Below the pieces are notes generated by a model that worked only from the letters and a program-made list of their open reading frames with translations, ran no database searches and was not told the origin of the DNA. Made by a program: the position numbers and the translations under genes. Shown piece by piece: positions 1 through 5,707 of a DNA stretch of 20,285 nt (the first letter of the stretch is position 1; each line of letters begins with the position of its first letter). This DNA is from a virus. Location of the stretch: positions 1-20,285 of the IMG/VR virus record IMGVR_UViG_3300025697_000184. One strand, given 5' to 3'.

Positions 1-348
1 TAAAACCTCTTGATTGTTTCCTGCTCCTCTTGCTTGTATTATAATATCTCCATCAGGATCAAAAATAACCATCATTTGTGTTTTTGATCCACCGAACCAA
101 ACTGCGAAATAATTATTAGAAGATGTTGTGCTACTTTTTCTCATGGCGAAAACAACATTTCCAGAAGAAACTCCACTAAAATCACCACTAGCTATATATT
201 TATCTCCAGCACTGACTTTAACAGCTTTAGCTCCTTCAGCTGTAACAGAAGTTTGTACACCGAAATCAGAATCACCAGACCAACTATCTTGTCCGTTTAA
301 AGCGGCTGTATTTAAAGAATTAAAATTTTCTTCATATTTCCAAGCCAT
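1..348 (-). CDS. Partial lectin/LamG-like phage structural protein (3' end beyond window)
   Basis: The reading frame starts at ATG 348-346 and stays open to the window edge, giving 116 residues with the C-terminus missing. It begins MAWKYEENFNSLNTAALNG and continues with QDSWSG. Openings of the type 'F..LNT..LNGQDSWSG' are usual for concanavalin A-like (LamG-type) beta-sandwich modules in phage and bacterial surface proteins. The rest alternates short beta-type segments rich in Gly, Ser and Thr (KAVKVSAGDKYIASGDFSG, YFAVWFGGSKTQMMVIFDPD), which fits such a fold. It starts 4 nt after the HNH gene stop with no Shine-Dalgarno sequence, so translation is probably coupled. A role as a receptor-binding or tail/fibre component is inferred from the fold and from following other structural genes. 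No catalytic residues can be assigned. Confidence 0.7.
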   Translation of the reverse strand, partial: MAWKYEENFNSLNTAALNGQDSWSGDSDFGVQTSVTAEGAKAVKVSAGDKYIASGDFSGVSSGNVVFAMRKSSTTSSNNYFAVWFGGSKTQMMVIFDPDGDIIIQARGAGNNQEVL

Positions 349-352
349 ATAT

Positions 353-706
353 TTAAGTTTCGTTAGCTACTGAATTAATTAAATATTCTTCTATTTGCTC
401 TTTTGTAGTGTGTTTCATTCCATATTTCTTATGAAATTCTTTGTGAGCCTTCTCTGATAAAGTAATACCGTTATCTATAGCTAACCTTAATTCTGGAAAA
501 TCAGCCCAATTATTAATATGATGTACTACCAAATTACCACCAACTATTCCATATTTTTGACAAGTATATCCATCTCTAGCAAAACAAGCATCTCTCCAAA
601 GCTTGTATTCAATTCTTCCCATTTCAGTGTGTCTTTCTTTTCTGTAAATACCACCTTTCCAATTATGATGATTTTCTCCTCTTTTATTAAGCATCATGTG
701 TGCCAC
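353..706 (-). CDS. HNH endonuclease (free-standing homing type), GTG start
   Basis: A 117-residue protein. Residues 10-20 (GENHHNWKGGI) are the linker typical of phage HNH homing endonucleases. Residues 36-96 form the HNH ββα-metal core: LWRDACFARDGYTCQ, then His62-His63 (VVHHINN), Asn79 (DNGITL), His88 and His92 (HKEFHKKYG). The structural zinc cysteines are mostly lost. Cys49 remains, but its partner is Tyr52, and the second Cys pair is Ser84 and Ala87. Related phage enzymes also vary here. The GTG start at 706 is supported by AAGGGA about 6 nt upstream, inside a short upstream ORF. Such genes make double-strand cuts or nicks that spread themselves; some act near terminase in packaging. The usual N-terminal zinc finger of this family is missing (see 968-1111). 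Confidence 0.85.
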   Translation of the reverse strand: MAHMMLNKRGENHHNWKGGIYRKERHTEMGRIEYKLWRDACFARDGYTCQKYGIVGGNLVVHHINNWADFPELRLAIDNGITLSEKAHKEFHKKYGMKHTTKEQIEEYLINSVANET

Positions 707-749
707 CCATTTCCCTTAATTCATCTAGTACATCTTTCCAATTTGCCAT
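687..749 (-). CDS. Very short ORF (20 codons), possible gene remnant or leader
   Basis: ATG at 749-747 follows the stop of the 62-residue gene by one base (TAA-T-ATG), the same junction used by several real gene pairs here. The frame encodes 20 residues beginning MANWKDVLDELREMGG and ends at TAA 689-687. It overlaps the HNH start, so it could couple HNH translation. The N-terminus reminds me of openings such as 'M..W..VL.E....GG..D..RR.YL' in phage or bacterial Clp-fold serine proteinase-like proteins, cut off just before the conserved part. It may therefore be the stump of a gene interrupted by the HNH gene. That resemblance is from memory and weak. Confidence 0.3.
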   Translation of the reverse strand: MANWKDVLDELREMGGTHDA

Positions 750-750
750 A

Positions 751-939
751 TTAGTTTTGATTAAAATTAACAAAAGATGTAGTTGAATCTGCAACGACCC
801 AAACATCTTTTTGCTCAAAAGAAAATTTATCAGTTTTTTCTATCCAATCATTAATTTCTTCTGATGATTGTTTTTTTATATTTAACTTTTTAAAAGTTTC
901 ATTAATTTCTTTTTTTGTAATGTTTTTATTTTTTTTCAT
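751..939 (-). CDS. Small hypothetical protein (62 aa)
   Basis: Not recognised. A 62-residue, Lys- and Glu-rich protein. Residues 1-40 are charged and helical (KKEINETFKKLNIKKQ, SSEEINDWIEKTDKF); the end is more hydrophobic (DVWVVADSTTSFVNF). It has no Cys, no signal peptide and no membrane segment. The ATG at 939 lies in an A/T run without a Shine-Dalgarno sequence, as for many genes here. It sits 28 nt after the 47-residue zinc-finger gene and one base before the next ATG. The function is unknown. It lies between two parts that resemble the zinc finger and the nuclease core of one HNH enzyme, so it may be inserted DNA. Confidence 0.55.
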   Translation of the reverse strand: MKKNKNITKKEINETFKKLNIKKQSSEEINDWIEKTDKFSFEQKDVWVVADSTTSFVNFNQN

Positions 940-967
940 AATAAAATAATTTTAAAAAATAAACTAT

Positions 968-1111
968 TCACTTTCCCAATGTTCCTTTAGAATTTTTATT
1001 AACAGAATTAGCACAACTCTTTGAACAATATTTTCTTGTCTTCCAGTCCTTTCTTGAACAAAAAATACTTTTTTTAAATTCTTTATTACATTTTAAGCAT
1101 AATTTATTCAT
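968..1111 (-). CDS. Small zinc-finger protein (47 aa), HNH N-terminal-domain-like
   Basis: ATG at 1111-1109, TGA at 970-968, 47 residues. It carries CLKC (residues 5-8) and YCSKSCANS (residues 28-36), plus Cys18, and ends NKNSKGTLGK. The order C-x2-C ... YCS-x-SCA ... KGxxGK is what one expects of the small zinc-binding domain at the N-terminus of many phage HNH homing endonucleases, directly before 'GxNHxNWKGG'. Here that continuation lies about 260 nt further on, in the HNH gene at 353-706. It may be a detached domain of that enzyme or an independent zinc finger. It starts 4 nt after the preceding stop codon. Confidence 0.6.
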   Translation of the reverse strand: MNKLCLKCNKEFKKSIFCSRKDWKTRKYCSKSCANSVNKNSKGTLGK

Positions 1112-1115
1112 ATTT

Positions 1116-1493
1116 CTATGTCTCATTTGCCACTGCTACACATCCCCATTTTGCAGTAACAGTGTCATATATAAAACCGACTGTAAGAACTTTGCTTATA
1201 ACCGTAGTAGTAGGAAGAGCAACGCCTTTTGCCTCAAAATCACTACCCCAAGTTATTGCTCGGGCAGTTCCATTATCTTTAATTCTAAATATAATTTTCT
1301 GAAAATTAGTTTCAGCAGTACCAACCATATCTACATCGGTAATTGCTGCTGCTTGAGCCGTTATTGTAACCACATCATAATCATCTGAATCTACCTCTGG
1401 AGTTGCATCTGTAGTAAATGTTAATACTCTATTTGTAATTGTTTTATTAGTTAATGTTTGTGTGCCATCATCTAACACTAATGTATCTGCCAT
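1116..1493 (-). CDS. Phage structural (tail/fibre-like) protein, 125 aa
   Basis: A 125-residue, beta-rich, Thr- and Ala-rich protein. It opens MADTLVLDDGTQTLTNKTI; 'TLTNKTI' is a segment frequent in repetitive phage and metagenomic tail-fibre proteins. Residues 25-125 (TFTTDATPEVDSDDYDVV, RIKDNGTARAITWGSDF, TVGFIYDTVTAKWGCVAV) resemble C-terminal domains of fibre or virion-surface proteins. No catalytic motif or membrane segment is visible. The start is one base after the stop of the 84-residue gene (TAA-T-ATG), with no Shine-Dalgarno sequence. It ends VANET, the same five residues that end the nearby HNH protein. The structural role is inferred from composition and position. Confidence 0.7.
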   Translation of the reverse strand: MADTLVLDDGTQTLTNKTITNRVLTFTTDATPEVDSDDYDVVTITAQAAAITDVDMVGTAETNFQKIIFRIKDNGTARAITWGSDFEAKGVALPTTTVISKVLTVGFIYDTVTAKWGCVAVANET

Positions 1494-1494
1494 A

Positions 1495-1749
1495 TTATTT
1501 TACCGTTATTAATTTAGTTGGTATATTAGAAACTTCTAAAGTTGTATTTGTATTAATATCTGTAAGTTCATCAACAATTACATCTGCTTGTATTTGAATA
1601 TTAACGATTTGAGCTAAAAGACTTTCGTGCTTTTCTTTTAATTGAGCAACACTTGTTTTACTCTCGGCTGTAACCTCTTTTGTTTCAGAAATTGTAACTG
1701 TTTTTTGTTCGTCTTCAACGCTTGCTTCGGACAATGTATATACTTTCAT
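1495..1749 (-). CDS. Small coiled-coil hypothetical protein (84 aa)
   Basis: Not recognised by family. It has 84 residues with a Glu/Thr-rich N-terminal third (TLSEASVEDEQKTVTISETKEVTAES) and a heptad-like helical middle (VAQLKEKHESLLAQIVNIQIQ, residues 34-54), which suggests a short coiled coil. There is no Cys and no membrane segment. It lies between two fibre-like genes, 14 nt after the first and one base before the second. A small virion or fibre-accessory protein, or an assembly factor, is likely from context only. Confidence 0.65.
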   Translation of the reverse strand: MKVYTLSEASVEDEQKTVTISETKEVTAESKTSVAQLKEKHESLLAQIVNIQIQADVIVDELTDINTNTTLEVSNIPTKLITVK

Positions 1750-1763
1750 AGTTTTATGTTAAT

Positions 1764-2702
1764 TTATAATAAGCTAAAATCTACTAATGTTACTGTCTTA
1801 GTCGCTCCACCAGCTGTTATTTTCATCATAATATCTCCGTCATCTCCGCTACCAGTTCCGTCAGATTGCCACTGCACATTTTCGCCTTCGTCTGGGTCGC
1901 TAGGGTCTGCTGATAACTCTCTTGATGTAATTGCTCCTGCTACGTGTAATATTGTGTCAGGAGTATCAGTCCCAATACCGACGTTGCCTGTATCACCTTC
2001 AACAACAAATAAACTTGTATTAATTGTAAAATCATCACCTGCTCCTGTACCTATCGTTATTGGTAATACTTTGTCAGTAGAGATAATACCGTTACCGTCC
2101 ATTTCTATATTTCCACCCATTGTAAGCCCTGTTAGAGTGCCTAAAGATGTTATATTAGGCTGTGAGGCTTGAGTAGTAGCAGTATCTGGGGCTAGTCCTG
2201 TGATAGTTGTTACTGTCCCTGCGTTGCCCGTTATAGAGCCTGCAATAGCATTTGTTACTTCAAGCCCTGTTAGAGTGCCTAAAGATGTTATATTAGGCTG
2301 TGAGGCTTGAGTAGTAGCAGTATCTGGGGCTAGTCCTGTGATAGTTGTTACTGTCCCTGCGTTGCCCGTTATAGAGCCTGCAATAGCATTTGTTACTTCA
2401 AGGTCTGTAAACCATCCTTTTACTAATCTTGCACTGGTAGTCCCTAGAGAAGCCACCCCGGTTACATTATTTGAGTCGTCTATAATAACTCCTGAATTTT
2501 GAATAGTACCGCCGTCAGTACCATTGAAACGTGCGACAGCGTTGTCAGTTGATGAGCCTGGGCCTACAACTCCTCCTGTCGCGCTGACAAGTAATCTATG
2601 GGTAGTTGGATCAGCATAAAGCGTGACTGGTGTAACACCGTCAGCGTTTGATACTGCTAGTAAAGTTGGTACATAATTATTATCTCTTTTAGCGTCTGCC
2701 AT
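1764..2702 (-). CDS. Repeat-rich tail-fibre/virion surface protein, 312 aa
   Basis: Residues 1-45 (MADAKRDNNYVPTLLAVSNADG..) are a short module also found twice in the neighbouring 90-residue protein. The middle holds two identical 46-residue repeats (about residues 101-192) with NAIAGSITGNAGTVTTITGL and SQPNITSLGTLTGL, a motif common in metagenomic phage fibre-like proteins. Residues 230-255 contain GNVGIGTDTPDTILHV, typical of fibre shafts near C-terminal tips. The C-terminus (GDDGDIMMKITAGG..) is a recurrent end domain. No membrane segment, signal peptide or enzyme motif is seen. It probably forms a trimeric beta-structured fibre or a capsid/tail appendage for host attachment. The repeats are exact at DNA level, so length may vary between strains. 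Confidence 0.75.
   Translation of the reverse strand: MADAKRDNNYVPTLLAVSNADGVTPVTLYADPTTHRLLVSATGGVVGPGSSTDNAVARFNGTDGGTIQNSGVIIDDSNNVTGVASLGTTSARLVKGWFTDLEVTNAIAGSITGNAGTVTTITGLAPDTATTQASQPNITSLGTLTGLEVTNAIAGSITGNAGTVTTITGLAPDTATTQASQPNITSLGTLTGLTMGGNIEMDGNGIISTDKVLPITIGTGAGDDFTINTSLFVVEGDTGNVGIGTDTPDTILHVAGAITSRELSADPSDPDEGENVQWQSDGTGSGDDGDIMMKITAGGATKTVTLVDFSLL
2124..2399 (-). repeat. Perfect 138-bp tandem duplication inside the fibre-like gene
   Basis: Two head-to-tail copies, 2124-2261 and 2262-2399, appear identical base for base. The period is 138 bp (46 codons), so the frame is kept. The upstream codons of the second copy run on into a third partial identity of a few bases. Exact identity implies very recent duplication or gene conversion. 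Confidence 0.95.
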
Positions 2703-2707
2703 ATTTT

Positions 2708-2980
2708 TTAAGTAGTTTTTATTAAAAGATTTCCGCTTGAATCAACGTATAATGGAACAGGAGTTTCCCCATCGGCGTTCGATGTTGCCAGTAAAACAGG
2801 TACTGCATTTTCATCCCTAGCCGCATCATCATTTCCTAAATCACTACCGCTAGAACCGTCCATAACATCCAATAGATGTCTGGTAGGCTCTATAGTTATA
2901 TTTGTCGGAGTTACTCCATCAGTATTTAAAACACCGGTCATTGTATTTACTGAATTGTTATCTTTTTTTGCCTGAACCAT
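2708..2980 (-). CDS. Small virion protein with two 'ADG' modules, 90 aa
   Basis: A 90-residue protein made of two related units: residues 4-39 (AKKDNNSVNTMTGVLNTDGV, ending HLLDV) and residues 53-88 (AARDENAVPVLLATSNADGE, ending GNLLI). The pattern (A)(K/R)xD(N/E)N.V..L...(N/S)xDG.TP..(I/L)..(P/S)...LL also forms the start of the 312-residue fibre-like protein, 5 nt downstream. Similar short 'D.N.VP...A.S..DG.TPV.L..D...G.LL' modules are frequent in phage structural genes. A virion or fibre-associated role is likely. Its ATG directly follows the TAA of the previous gene. Confidence 0.7.
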   Translation of the reverse strand: MVQAKKDNNSVNTMTGVLNTDGVTPTNITIEPTRHLLDVMDGSSGSDLGNDDAARDENAVPVLLATSNADGETPVPLYVDSSGNLLIKTT

Positions 2981-3688
2981 TTATTTTATTCCTAAGTGAA
3001 TTTTAGCCTGTTCTATTGCTTTGTATGTATCTACTATCGATATTCTCTCTTGTTTATTTTCCTCTATTACACGTTCATTTTCTTCCCGCACTGCATCGTT
3101 TGCTTTTTTATCATCTCTGTTTTTTTTCTCTCTTCCACTTATTTCATTATTAGCTTTACTAATGTCCTCGTGAAATTTAGCCCACTTTTTTTGTAAAACT
3201 TTGATTGATTTTTCTAGCTCCAATGTTGCTTCTCCTGATTTTTTCTCAACGTGTTTTGCCTTTGCTAGTATTTCGTTGGCATCTTCTTTTATATCTATCG
3301 CATCAGCCATCTTCTCCGTTATATAAGAACGTTCTTCATTGAGTTCATTTCCTAATTTTTTATTTTCCTCAGCTTTTTCATTAGCCTCAGTCATTTTATC
3401 TTCCGCCTCTAGTTTTAATTTCTTGATTGGCATTAAAGCCTCACGCTTCCGTTCTTCTATCGCTGTTACTTCTTTTGTTAGTAAATCTATTTTATGTTGT
3501 GTTGATTCACTAAATTTTTTAAAATCACTTTCTATTTTTTTTGTATCTTCCTCTATCGTCTGCTTAACTTCATTAAAATTTTTGACTGCTATAGATTCGG
3601 CTATGTTTAAATTATTTATATTTACCTCCCTGTCAGTCGCATTCTGTTTTTTATCTTCCTCAATTTTTTGCGGTTCTAATAAATTCAT
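2981..3688 (-). CDS. Long coiled-coil protein, 235 aa (function unknown)
   Basis: Not assigned to a family. Almost the whole 235-residue chain is charged and helical with heptad periodicity: about residues 25-75 (AESIAVKNFNEVKQTIEEDT and following), 85-130 (KKLKLEAEDKMTEANEKAEE), and 140-225 (KEDANEILAKAKHVEKKSGE and following). There are no Pro-rich breaks after residue 90, no Cys and no signal peptide. It overlaps the end of the preceding coiled-coil gene by 29 nt, and its TAA abuts the next ATG, so it belongs to the same transcript. Possible roles are a structural rod, an internal virion protein or an assembly chaperone; the sequence does not decide. Confidence 0.75.
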   Translation of the reverse strand: MNLLEPQKIEEDKKQNATDREVNINNLNIAESIAVKNFNEVKQTIEEDTKKIESDFKKFSESTQHKIDLLTKEVTAIEERKREALMPIKKLKLEAEDKMTEANEKAEENKKLGNELNEERSYITEKMADAIDIKEDANEILAKAKHVEKKSGEATLELEKSIKVLQKKWAKFHEDISKANNEISGREKKNRDDKKANDAVREENERVIEENKQERISIVDTYKAIEQAKIHLGIK

Positions 3689-4016
3689 TTTTAAAATTAA
3701 TTCTTAACTGAATTTTTAAATATTCATAATAAGATTTTTCAGCTTCACTAAATATTTCTTTTCCCTCTTTTATTTTTTTATTTAAAAAAACAATCCTCTC
3801 CTTGATTTTAATTTTATCACTATCTAATTTTTTCACGTCCCTAGTAAGGACTAACTTTGATTTGTTTAATTCTCCAATAGTGTACTGCTCTGACCTCACT
3901 AAACCTTGAAGCCTGATAAGCTCCGCCTCCGTGATGGTAACTAAATTTTTAGCAACCTCTATCTCCTTGGCCAAATTAGCCGGGATGTTTGGATTTTCTT
4001 GTGGTTGATTTATCAT
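3660..4016 (-). CDS. Coiled-coil protein, 118 aa (function unknown)
   Basis: Residues 1-12 are polar and Pro/Asn-rich (MINQPQENPNIPAN). Residues 15-100 are predicted helical with heptads (LAKEIEVAKNLVTITEAELI, GELNKSKLVLTRDV, IKIKERIVFLNKKIKEGKEI). It looks like a smaller relative or partner of the next coiled-coil gene, which it overlaps by 29 nt. The overlap suggests coupled translation and perhaps a hetero-oligomer. No enzyme motif is visible. It starts 4 nt after the preceding stop without a Shine-Dalgarno sequence. Confidence 0.7.
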   Translation of the reverse strand: MINQPQENPNIPANLAKEIEVAKNLVTITEAELIRLQGLVRSEQYTIGELNKSKLVLTRDVKKLDSDKIKIKERIVFLNKKIKEGKEIFSEAEKSYYEYLKIQLRINFKNEFIRTAKN

Positions 4017-4020
4017 AAAA

Positions 4021-4329
4021 TTATAATTCTAGCACTGTATACCTTGGGCTAGTGCCTGCGATTGTAATAATTCCTGTGTAAATAGTTCCCTCTCCATGCT
4101 CCACTGATGCGCCTAATCCGTCATCATTTCCAGTTCCTCCCTTTAACACATAATGAAAGACTGTCGTTGATGCGCCAGAACCTAAAAGCACAAACAATGG
4201 GTTAGTGCCTAGATTTTGTATAGCCCAACGACCTCTAGCATCGTTACTTGCAAGAGCTGTTGCTGCGTCTAAAATGGACGGAGTATTAGCTGCTTGTTTT
4301 GAAGCAATTATTTGGCTTGTGTCTGCCAT
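4021..4329 (-). CDS. Small phage structural protein, 102 aa
   Basis: The core is RWAIQNLGTNPLFVLLGSGAS (residues 34-54), then FHYVLKGGTGNDDGLGASVEH and TGIITIAGTSPRYTVLEL at the end. The pattern 'QNLGTNPLFV.LG.GAS...FH.VLKGGT..DDG.G' is one I recognise from small uncharacterised genes next to capsid genes in metagenomic phages. It is probably a single compact beta-sandwich. There is no membrane segment or Cys. It is likely a head- or tail-surface protein. It follows the 164-residue gene by 4 nt. Confidence 0.7.
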   Translation of the reverse strand: MADTSQIIASKQAANTPSILDAATALASNDARGRWAIQNLGTNPLFVLLGSGASTTVFHYVLKGGTGNDDGLGASVEHGEGTIYTGIITIAGTSPRYTVLEL

Positions 4330-4333
4330 ATGA

Positions 4334-4828
4334 TTATTTGTTACCTTGTTGATTATTATTTTCTACATTGCTGTTCTGTTGCTGGTCATTGCCACCTTGC
4401 TCGATTGGGCTACCTGCAAATGCCTCATCATCGCCAGCGCCAGGGGTTACCTCTTTTGTAGGCTCTCCTTGACCTGCTTCACGATTTTTATTAGCTGCAT
4501 TTATTAAAGTATCGACATCATCTTTTACATCTCCCATTGCTTCCTCTTTTTTTTCATCATCTGGTATAAAAGCTTTATCAAATAACTTCATGAACATCGG
4601 AGCGTCCTTTGGTTTTTTCGGTGATGTCATTTTATCTCCGCCTTTGTGAATAAGATTTCCAGCTTTATCAGTGCTCAATAATTCTCGGTTTACTAAATGC
4701 TTTGCAAAATGCTCTGCCAAATAATCCGGCATGTACACTGATTGTCCCGGGACAAATTTTTTAGGTTTACCGTCCCAGTATCCGATAAATTCTTTTGATG
4801 TGAAATTTGTGAATAGTGCCATTCTCAT
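4334..4828 (-). CDS. Capsid-cluster protein with conserved N-terminal domain and Gln/Asn-rich tail, 164 aa
   Basis: Residues 5-55 are a compact domain (LFTNFTSKEFIGYWDGKPKK, then YMPDYLAEHFAKHLVNRELL). This pattern recurs in small genes beside major capsid genes, but its function is unknown to me. Residues 65-164 are acidic and low in complexity and end in a Gln/Asn-rich stretch (NDQQQNSNVENNNQQGNK), probably disordered. Two in-frame ATGs (4828 and 4822) are possible; both are preceded by A/T-rich sequence and no Shine-Dalgarno. It is the first gene after the stem-loop region 4843-4955. It may be a head-completion or neck protein, by position only. Confidence 0.7.
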   Translation of the reverse strand: MRMALFTNFTSKEFIGYWDGKPKKFVPGQSVYMPDYLAEHFAKHLVNRELLSTDKAGNLIHKGGDKMTSPKKPKDAPMFMKLFDKAFIPDDEKKEEAMGDVKDDVDTLINAANKNREAGQGEPTKEVTPGAGDDEAFAGSPIEQGGNDQQQNSNVENNNQQGNK

Positions 4829-4842
4829 ATTTGTAATTGGAT

Positions 4843-4955
4843 GGGCGATTTCCTATTATTTGCGCCCGTGGTAGTTCGGCGTTACTACCCTATAAATTAG
4901 CGCCGACTGCCGACCCCACCATGCTTGGTGGGGTCGATTTACTATTTAAAGTAAA
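4843..4955 (-). other. Intergenic cluster of four stem-loops
   Basis: In transcript order: TTTACT/AGTAAA (4938-4955, overlapping the stop of the previous gene); a strong 10-bp stem CGACCCCACC/GGTGGGGTCG with a 6-nt loop (4911-4936); GGTAGT/ACTACC (4870-4889); and GGGCG/CGCCC (4843-4867). TCGGCG (4876-4881) can also pair with CGCCGA (4901-4906), excluding the third stem. No U-tract follows the strong stem, so it is not a standard intrinsic terminator. It may be an mRNA processing or stability element, or an attenuator between capsid and later structural genes. Confidence 0.6.
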
Positions 4956-5674
4956 TTTAAATCAAATGCTCCGTACTCTGTATCTGTCGCTGCAATTATT
5001 GCAGTTCCAACAACTGAGAGTATTTCAGCTGCTCCGTCTGCTGTAACTTCTACAGCTCCGTTAACGTTATCAGAAGCTACTACATCAGTACCTACTGTTA
5101 TAGCACCGTCTGCAAGAATTGTAGACGCTCCTTTAACTTGTAACCATGCGTAATACGCAGCGGTTACGGCAAAGACTGATACTCCGGCAGGGGATGATGT
5201 AGCGGTAGTAGGGTTAATAATAACGCCATCGTATGGACTCTTGATCAAGTCGATAGTGGTGGCAGTTGTAAGTGCTACCTTAATCTCATCTTTAAGATTG
5301 ATAGTTACGACTGCTGATGTCGCTGCTTGGTGTCCTCTAATTCCGTAGATGTGACCCTCGCCAGCATCGTCAGCGATAATAACAAAACCATTAGCGTATT
5401 GATTTTCAGTTACGGTAACTGTGCTAGTAGTAACAATTGACTTTGCTCCTACAGCTGCTGCTGCAATAGCAAGGTTATGGTCACCAGTATCCTCAGCTGA
5501 TGCCTGTTGTAAGTTTCCTGCGACAAGTGCCGTACCGCCAGCTTTACAGTAGCGGTAAGCGCGCCCGTCATTTGAGTGTACAATTTCTCCCAAGTTATGT
5601 AACGCTGTTACTTTTTCTTCAAAAAGTCCCTGTGCTACGACTTGTGGACCTGTACCTGTTAGTGGTGTAATCAT
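4946..5674 (-). CDS. Probable capsid decoration/head structural protein, 242 aa
   Basis: A 242-residue, Ala/Thr/Val-rich protein. Residues 20-60 (EKVTALHNLGEIVHSNDGRA, YRYCKAGGTALVAGNLQQ) form a pattern that recurs next to HK97-type capsid genes in environmental phages. The rest is beta-rich (VTTSTVTVTENQYANGFVII, GHIYGIRGHQAATSAVVTI, VSVFAVTAAYYAWLQVKGA). There is no membrane segment, despite its hydrophobic composition. It lies two genes after the major capsid gene, so a head-decoration or minor-capsid role is the best guess. The C-terminus (TEYGAFDLNLL) ends inside the first hairpin of the following stem-loop cluster. Confidence 0.7.
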   Translation of the reverse strand: MITPLTGTGPQVVAQGLFEEKVTALHNLGEIVHSNDGRAYRYCKAGGTALVAGNLQQASAEDTGDHNLAIAAAAVGAKSIVTTSTVTVTENQYANGFVIIADDAGEGHIYGIRGHQAATSAVVTINLKDEIKVALTTATTIDLIKSPYDGVIINPTTATSSPAGVSVFAVTAAYYAWLQVKGASTILADGAITVGTDVVASDNVNGAVEVTADGAAEILSVVGTAIIAATDTEYGAFDLNLL

Positions 5675-5707
5675 AGGCTTGATTAAATCGTGTTAATTAA
5701 ATTAATT

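Noticed and set aside
1642-2172. Plus-strand open frame of 176 codons
   Set aside because: It lies antisense to the fibre-like and coiled-coil genes, has a low-complexity Ser/Pro/Val composition that mirrors the repeat-rich gene, and no promoter or ribosome-binding site is visible.
2124-2399. 138-bp repeat as a CRISPR array
   Set aside because: Units are contiguous with no spacers, only two copies, and they lie in frame inside a fibre-like gene.
4911-4936. 10-bp stem-loop as an intrinsic terminator
   Set aside because: Neither strand has a U-run after the stem; it was kept as a structured element only.
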